In this document: one piece after another, positions 4,895 through 6,669 of the stretch
Layout: each line of letters begins with the position of its first letter
Numbering within the stretch: the stretch's first letter is position 1
NCBI GenBank assembly: GCA_030631445.1
Contig: DAOVLD010000104.1
Coordinates: 1-6,669 of the forward strand
DNA: 6,669 nucleotides
DNA from: Bacteroidota bacterium
GTDB lineage: Bacteria; Bacteroidota; Bacteroidia; Bacteroidales; VadinHA17
Reading direction: 5' to 3'
Program-made: the position numbers and the translations under genes
Notes under the pieces: model-generated
Told to the model about the DNA's origin: nothing
The model's input: only the letters and a program-made list of their open reading frames with translations
Databases searched by the model: none

Positions 4895-6071
4895 CCTCCA
4901 GTAAAGAAAATGCCAGCCAGGAAAGGTTGCCCATTCCTGTAACCAATGCATTTTCATCAATATTGAAATCAGATGTATGAATGCTTGATACTTCTCCTTT
5001 AGTTGCTGTGCCCAGCCGGTAGAAACAGACAGGGTAGGAATGTGAATAATTGGCGAAATCTTCTGAGGTCATTCTTTGCTCAAGACTGACAACATTTTTA
5101 TCACCAAGAAAAGCTCCGGACAACCGGATTGCAGATTTAGTAATTTTAACATCATTCCGTAAAACAGGATATCCTTTCTTAATGTTGAGTTTTGCACCAA
5201 TGCTTTCTTTTTCCTCAAATTCAGCAACAATTTTTTTCATTTCACGATGAGCAGTTTTTCTCCAGTTCTCATCAAAAGTTCTGAACGTACCAGCAATTTT
5301 TACTTCATAGGGAACCACATTTGTTGCACCTGATCCGTTAATTTTACCAAAAGCAAGAATGGTTGGGGGCTTTCCAGGCAATGGGTTATTAATTTTTTCA
5401 TAAAGAAGAATAAGTAATCTGGCAGCTGCCAGTATTGTATCATCTCTTTTCTCAGGAATGGCAGCATGCCCGCCTTTACCTTGAATCGTAATATAAATTT
5501 CATCAGAAGACGCCATATATTCCCCTGCTTTATATCCAACCTTCCCGGCTTCAAGCTCAGGATAAACATGCTGCGCTAATATCAGGTCAGGTTTTATTTT
5601 GTCCAGAGCGCCATTTTCCATCATTAGTTTTGCCCCTCCGGGAATAAGTTCCTCAGCAGGCTGAAAAATAAACAGCACAGTACCGGGTAAATCTTTTTTT
5701 AACTCCTTGAGAATTTTCATTGTACCCAGTAACATAGCTAAATGTGCATCATGACCACAGGCATGCATAATTCCATCCCTTTTTGATTTATAGCTTACCT
5801 GGTTATTCTCTGTAATTGGCAGCGCATCAAGTTCAGCCCGGAGACCTATTACACGGCCCGGTTTTTCTCCCCGGAGCCATGCAATTATCCCGGTTTTAAC
5901 AAAACCTTTTTTGTAATTTATACCATATTCCCGGAGCATTTTTTCAATAAAAGCAGATGTTTCATACTCGTGATACGATAGTTCAGGATTCTCATGGATG
6001 TATCTTCTTATTTGCACAATTTCATCGTAGTATCTGTCAGAGAGACGAATTATTTTTTCTTTAAGACCCAT
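4881..6071 (-). CDS. M20-family metallo-amidohydrolase/peptidase (M20D type)
   Basis: The 396-residue protein belongs to the N-acyl-amino-acid/hippurate/IAA-amino-acid amidohydrolase branch, which cleaves amide bonds of N-acylated amino acids or short peptides with a two-metal centre. Counting from the ATG at 6071, metal and catalytic sites are visible as HACGHDAH (C105, H107), QPAEE (E141, E142), AQHV (H168) and SIHTSDF (H365). The dimerisation domain is inserted at roughly 178-290 and carries KGGHAAIP (H202). LRAELDALPITE replaces the HxD motif of other M20 branches, as usual here. There is no signal peptide, so it is cytoplasmic. The exact substrate cannot be predicted. I chose ATG 6071 because MGLKEKIIRLS matches family N-termini and has AGGA 5 bases upstream. 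An in-frame TTG at 6095 would add eight residues and overlap the upstream gene by 11 bp. It follows the outer-membrane barrel gene by 13 bp and is likely co-transcribed with it. Its 3' end lies inside a repeat. Confidence 0.92.
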   Translation of the reverse strand: MGLKEKIIRLSDRYYDEIVQIRRYIHENPELSYHEYETSAFIEKMLREYGINYKKGFVKTGIIAWLRGEKPGRVIGLRAELDALPITENNQVSYKSKRDGIMHACGHDAHLAMLLGTMKILKELKKDLPGTVLFIFQPAEELIPGGAKLMMENGALDKIKPDLILAQHVYPELEAGKVGYKAGEYMASSDEIYITIQGKGGHAAIPEKRDDTILAAARLLILLYEKINNPLPGKPPTILAFGKINGSGATNVVPYEVKIAGTFRTFDENWRKTAHREMKKIVAEFEEKESIGAKLNIKKGYPVLRNDVKITKSAIRLSGAFLGDKNVVSLEQRMTSEDFANYSHSYPVCFYRLGTATKGEVSSIHTSDFNIDENALVTGMGNLSWLAFSLLEEMSE

Positions 6072-6084
6072 AATATCCTGTTTA

Positions 6085-6669
6085 TTAGAAATCAAGGTTT
6101 AGGGAAATGTAAAATACCCTTGGCAACAAAATGTAATTCTCTATTCCCCATGCCCAGTCAACTCTTATAAAATATCCAAAAAGCTGACTCCGCAGACCAA
6201 AACCGAACCCTGCAACAATTGGTTCACGGTTAGTATCAATAGTAACGGTAATTGGTCCGTTAATATGTACTTCCCTGTCATATGCATTCTGTCCCAGGTA
6301 TGGATGAAGTCCGGTCCATGCTGTTCCAATATCTCCAAAACCTACAATTTGAAGGTTGTTAAGAAACCCGGAGCTTATTGGATGGTTTGCAAAGTATCTG
6401 ATAAAAGGCCACCTTAACTCGCTGTTTATGAGAGCGAAGCTGTTTCCGTTGCGGATATTTTGTGAGAAACCCCGCATATTGGTTGCCAGTGTTTGAAAAG
6501 CATAATTTTGAGAGCTAGCAACCTGTATAGATTGGTCAAATGTTTCTATTTTGCTCAGGAATGGTATCCAGTTATCTACACCACCCATGAAGTAGATAAG
6601 TTTATTGCTGCCAAATGATGTACTTCCTGCCAATCTGTTAGCCCAAATTAAATCGCGATGGATTTTCAG
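6085..6669 (-). CDS. C-terminal barrel of a large outer-membrane protein (5' end beyond the window)
   Basis: The minus frame is open from the right edge to the stop at 6087-6085, so 194 C-terminal residues are seen. They read as the end of a BamA/TamA (surface antigen)-like beta barrel: RLAGSTSFGSNKLIYFMGG, FALINSELRWPFIRYF, LQIVGFGDIGTAWTG, PIVAGFGFGLRSQLFGYFIR, and a terminal strand VFYISLNLDF ending in Phe. FGDIGTAW corresponds to the FxDxGxxW strand of that superfamily. From memory, this C-terminus in Bacteroidota often follows a TolB-like beta-propeller domain, which would lie outside the window; that is not verifiable here. The TTG at about 6633 is not a real start, because the frame continues to the window edge with equally barrel-like sequence. 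A double stop (TAA TAA) ends the gene 13 bp before the hydrolase. Confidence 0.75.
   Translation of the reverse strand: MKIHRDLIWANRLAGSTSFGSNKLIYFMGGVDNWIPFLSKIETFDQSIQVASSQNYAFQTLATNMRGFSQNIRNGNSFALINSELRWPFIRYFANHPISSGFLNNLQIVGFGDIGTAWTGLHPYLGQNAYDREVHINGPITVTIDTNREPIVAGFGFGLRSQLFGYFIRVDWAWGIENYILLPRVFYISLNLDF

Noticed and set aside
5300..5569. Minus-strand open frame of 89 codons inside the M20 gene
   Set aside because: It is an alternative frame of a gene with complete catalytic motifs and an intact reading frame; no frameshift is needed to explain the M20 protein.
6072..6095. TTG start giving an eight-residue longer M20 protein
   Set aside because: It overlaps the upstream stop codon, and the ATG at 6071 matches the family N-terminus and has an AGGA before it.

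Overview
The window looks like an ordinary chromosomal segment of an A+T-rich member of the Bacteroidota. The evidence is a GldB-type gliding/secretion lipoprotein, a PorT-like outer-membrane barrel, a large Bacteroidota-style outer-membrane barrel protein, starts without clear Shine-Dalgarno sequences, and exact matches to the Bacteroidota -7 promoter element TAnnTTTG upstream of two genes. A small 2x[4Fe-4S] clostridial-type ferredoxin and the absence of respiratory genes hint at an anaerobic or facultative lifestyle, but this is only a hint.

Layout from left to right. 1-644 (minus): the 5' part of a Crp/Fnr-family regulator that runs off the left edge. 797-2452 (minus): glutamine-dependent NAD+ synthetase (nadE), preceded on the same strand by a small outer-membrane beta-barrel protein (2474-3184) only 21 bp away. 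3185-3476: a divergent intergenic region packed with short repeats. 3477-4508 (plus): gldB-like lipoprotein, the only plus-strand gene. A strong hairpin at 4511-4546 separates it from the convergent ferredoxin (4563-4733, minus). 4881-6071 (minus): M20-family amidohydrolase/peptidase, 13 bp downstream of the C-terminal barrel of a large outer-membrane protein (6085 to beyond 6669, minus).

There are four or five transcription units: barrel protein-M20 hydrolase, ferredoxin (own promoter), barrel protein-nadE, Crp/Fnr regulator (own promoter) and, in the opposite direction, gldB. The genes do not form one obvious pathway. They are housekeeping metabolism (NAD+, peptide/amide hydrolysis, electron transfer) mixed with cell-envelope proteins. 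I saw no phage, transposase, CRISPR array, tRNA or rRNA, and no sign of a new multi-gene system.

The more unusual content is non-coding. A 43-bp repeat sits at the 3' ends of two unrelated genes, nadE and the M20 gene, and supplies the M20 stop codon. Related decamers TTTAGNCAYT and a 30-bp direct repeat fill the nadE/gldB divergent region, together with a TGCTTCGACTACGCTCAGTA element. Two palindromes lie at the predicted transcription starts of the ferredoxin and regulator genes and are candidate operators.
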